DNA from: Flavobacteriaceae bacterium | Lineage (GTDB): Bacteria; Bacteroidota; Bacteroidia; Flavobacteriales; Flavobacteriaceae | DNA length: 7,911 nt | NCBI GenBank assembly: GCA_019090365.1 | Contig: JAHRWC010000155.1 | Span: forward strand, 1-7,911 | Reading direction: 5' to 3' | Part shown: positions 6,685 to 7,911 of the stretch, one piece after another | How positions within the stretch are numbered: the first letter of the stretch is position 1 | Layout: each line of letters begins with the position of its first letter | Made by a program: the position numbers and the translations under genes | Notes under the pieces: generated by a model | Database searches by the model: none | What the model was told of the DNA's origin: nothing | Seen by the model: only the letters and a program-made list of their open reading frames with translations

Positions 6685-7911
6685 GTAAATAATAGGGTCA
6701 CAATCTTCAGTATCTATAGAAAAGCTTGAAGTTGTAAAGCATATTTCATTTTCTAATCGAACATAAATAGTTTGAGGATTACTAGTATTTTGAAATTGAT
6801 AAGGATTTTCGATTGTATTTAAATTACTTATTGCGTCATTTTCAGATTCATAATATGTAACAATATCATCTGAATGAGTGGTAATTAAATCGTCATTTTC
6901 GGTTAAATCAAAAGTTGCAATATCAAACCCTTCATTACATAATAACAAGTTGGGTAGCTCAGAAATAGGAGGGATGCTTCCAAATTCTACTGTGATATTA
7001 AATTCATTATTAAAATCATTTAATTCGAATATTTCTCCAGTACCTGTTCCAATATCATCAACTCTAAGTAATAAATTGAAAATATTGGGAGTAGCGTTTT
7101 GCACAAATAATTCGATTGAATTATTTTCACTTCCTCCAGCAGGAATATCATTCTGAGTTTCAGATTGAGCAACTAAAACTCCGTCAATGTAAAATGAAAT
7201 TGATGTGTCAGTAGGTAATATAGCTGTTCCTAAAGTATTATAGACAGTGTAATCAACGATTAAATCTCTAAGTCTACAGGCATTTAAGTTGTTGTTAATT
7301 TCGATTGTTGCATCAGGCAATAAACAAATAATTAATTCTACCTGAAATGAATCAATAACATAACAATTTTCATTAGACACACGGATATAAATTGTTTGTT
7401 GACTGTTTGTAATTTGAAATTCTTGAATATTAGAAATTGGATTCGTATTATTTTCAGCATCATTTTCAGTTATATGATAACTAACAGTATCATCTGGATC
7501 AATAAGTGAAGTTGCTTCAGTTAAATTAAATAATTCAACTCCTAAAACATCACATAACTCTAGATCAAATAATTCAGAAATTATGGGTAAATCGCTAATT
7601 TCATATTCAATACTAGATTGGTTATTATCTTCATTTAATTCATTTATAATACCAATGCCGTTACCTTGATCATCCACAGATGCAATTATTTCTAGCGGAG
7701 AAGGGATTCCTAATGGAATGGTAAATTGAATCATTCCATTCTCAGATTCACCAACTTCCAGATCAGAAGTTGTTTGAGATTGCCCTACTAAATTGTTATT
7801 GGCATAAAATGCAATAGGAGTGTTCGCAGGTAATGAAGATGTACTGTCTGAATTATAAACAGTATAATCTATTTCTAAATCTCTATCTCCACATTCTAAA
7901 CCTCCATTTAT
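6409..7911 (-). CDS. T9SS type B sorting-domain surface protein with tandem repeats, 5'-truncated by window end
   Basis: The frame is open from the window edge to a TAG at 6409-6411, giving the last 500 residues; the start and signal peptide are outside. An internal ATG at 7734 is not the start, because the 59 codons before it are open and belong to the first repeat. Two copies of a repeat of about 205 residues are present, each with a CARDB-like beta-sandwich (DYTVYN...) followed by a module with SEL..L.LC, a YxxxENDA motif and QTIY(I/V)R. The last 91 residues (6684-6409) form the gliding-motility-associated type B C-terminal domain: NASSPNGDGLNDQF at its start, LTIYSRQGNLIYQ, LWNG and PVGTYFYVL, ending FTGYVYINY. 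Proteins with this domain cross the outer membrane by the type IX system and are released or attached at the surface. A role in adhesion or matrix is inferred only from architecture. Confidence 0.92.
   Translation of the reverse strand: MNGGLECGDRDLEIDYTVYNSDSTSSLPANTPIAFYANNNLVGQSQTTSDLEVGESENGMIQFTIPLGIPSPLEIIASVDDQGNGIGIINELNEDNNQSSIEYEISDLPIISELFDLELCDVLGVELFNLTEATSLIDPDDTVSYHITENDAENNTNPISNIQEFQITNSQQTIYIRVSNENCYVIDSFQVELIICLLPDATIEINNNLNACRLRDLIVDYTVYNTLGTAILPTDTSISFYIDGVLVAQSETQNDIPAGGSENNSIELFVQNATPNIFNLLLRVDDIGTGTGEIFELNDFNNEFNITVEFGSIPPISELPNLLLCNEGFDIATFDLTENDDLITTHSDDIVTYYESENDAISNLNTIENPYQFQNTSNPQTIYVRLENEICFTTSSFSIDTEDCDPIIYNASSPNGDGLNDQFVIENLVNVYVDYQLTIYSRQGNLIYQGGNDEGLWNGISNRGLLFQGNIVPVGTYFYVLILNDSRYPEPFTGYVYINY
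6685..7911 (-). repeat. two tandem ~205-residue protein repeats in the surface protein
   Basis: Copy A (about 7911-7297) and copy B (about 7296-6685) align at a spacing of 205-208 residues: RDLEIDYTVYN with RDLIVDYTVYN, SELFDLELCD with SELPNLLLCN, ITENDA with ESENDA, and QTIYIRV with QTIYVRL. The copies are clearly diverged at the residue level outside these anchors, so the duplication is old. Copy A touches the window edge, so more copies may lie beyond it. Confidence 0.85.

Noticed and set aside
6878..7156. 92-codon plus-strand open frame
   Set aside because: It is antisense to the second repeat of the T9SS protein and has no independent support.
7732..7734. ATG at 7734 as the start of a 441-residue protein
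   Set aside because: The frame is open for 59 more codons to the window edge, and those residues complete the first repeat copy; no signal peptide follows the ATG.

Overview
The window is AT-rich DNA from a member of the Bacteroidota, almost certainly the family Flavobacteriaceae. Four things point there: a type IX secretion (T9SS) type B C-terminal sorting domain, a lipoprotein with an acidic stretch after the lipobox cysteine, promoters of the Bacteroidetes TAnnTTTG type, and the gene order DUF2520 / KdsC-like phosphatase / UbiA-type prenyltransferase / Maf. I see no mobile element, tRNA, rRNA or CRISPR array. The first 37 bases are not genomic: they are a Nextera (Tn5) sequencing adapter left on the contig end.

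Layout. (1) 38-1338, minus strand: a secreted PIG-L/LmbE-family zinc deacetylase. Its C-terminal part is cut off by the contig end, so it is not visible as a closed reading frame. (2) 4200 down to 1418, minus strand: a tight four-gene operon, in order of transcription a DUF2520 Rossmann-fold protein, a KdsC-family HAD phosphatase, a UbiA-family prenyltransferase (usually named geranylgeranylglycerol-phosphate geranylgeranyltransferase in this group) and a Maf nucleotide pyrophosphatase. The junctions are a 17-nt overlap, an 8-nt gap and a 1-nt TAATG overlap. (3) 4201-4508: a 308-nt intergenic region with divergent promoters and, unexpectedly, an intrinsic terminator on the plus strand with no gene in front of it. 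(4) 4509-4700, plus strand: a 63-aa cold-shock protein, followed by a perfect-palindrome terminator shared with the convergent gene. (5) 6331-4778, minus strand: a lipoprotein with a right-handed beta-helix, apparently starting at TTG. (6) 7911-6409, minus strand: the C-terminal 500 residues of a large surface protein with two copies of a ~205-residue repeat and a T9SS type B sorting domain; its 5' end lies outside the window.

The operon mixes envelope-related functions (prenyl transfer, a KDO-8-phosphate-phosphatase-like enzyme) with nucleotide housekeeping (Maf). The two genes on the right look like cell-surface proteins made together. Most of the window is ordinary flavobacterial chromosome. 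The least explained element is the orphan terminator just upstream of the cold-shock gene, which could end a small RNA or act as an attenuator in a longer csp leader.
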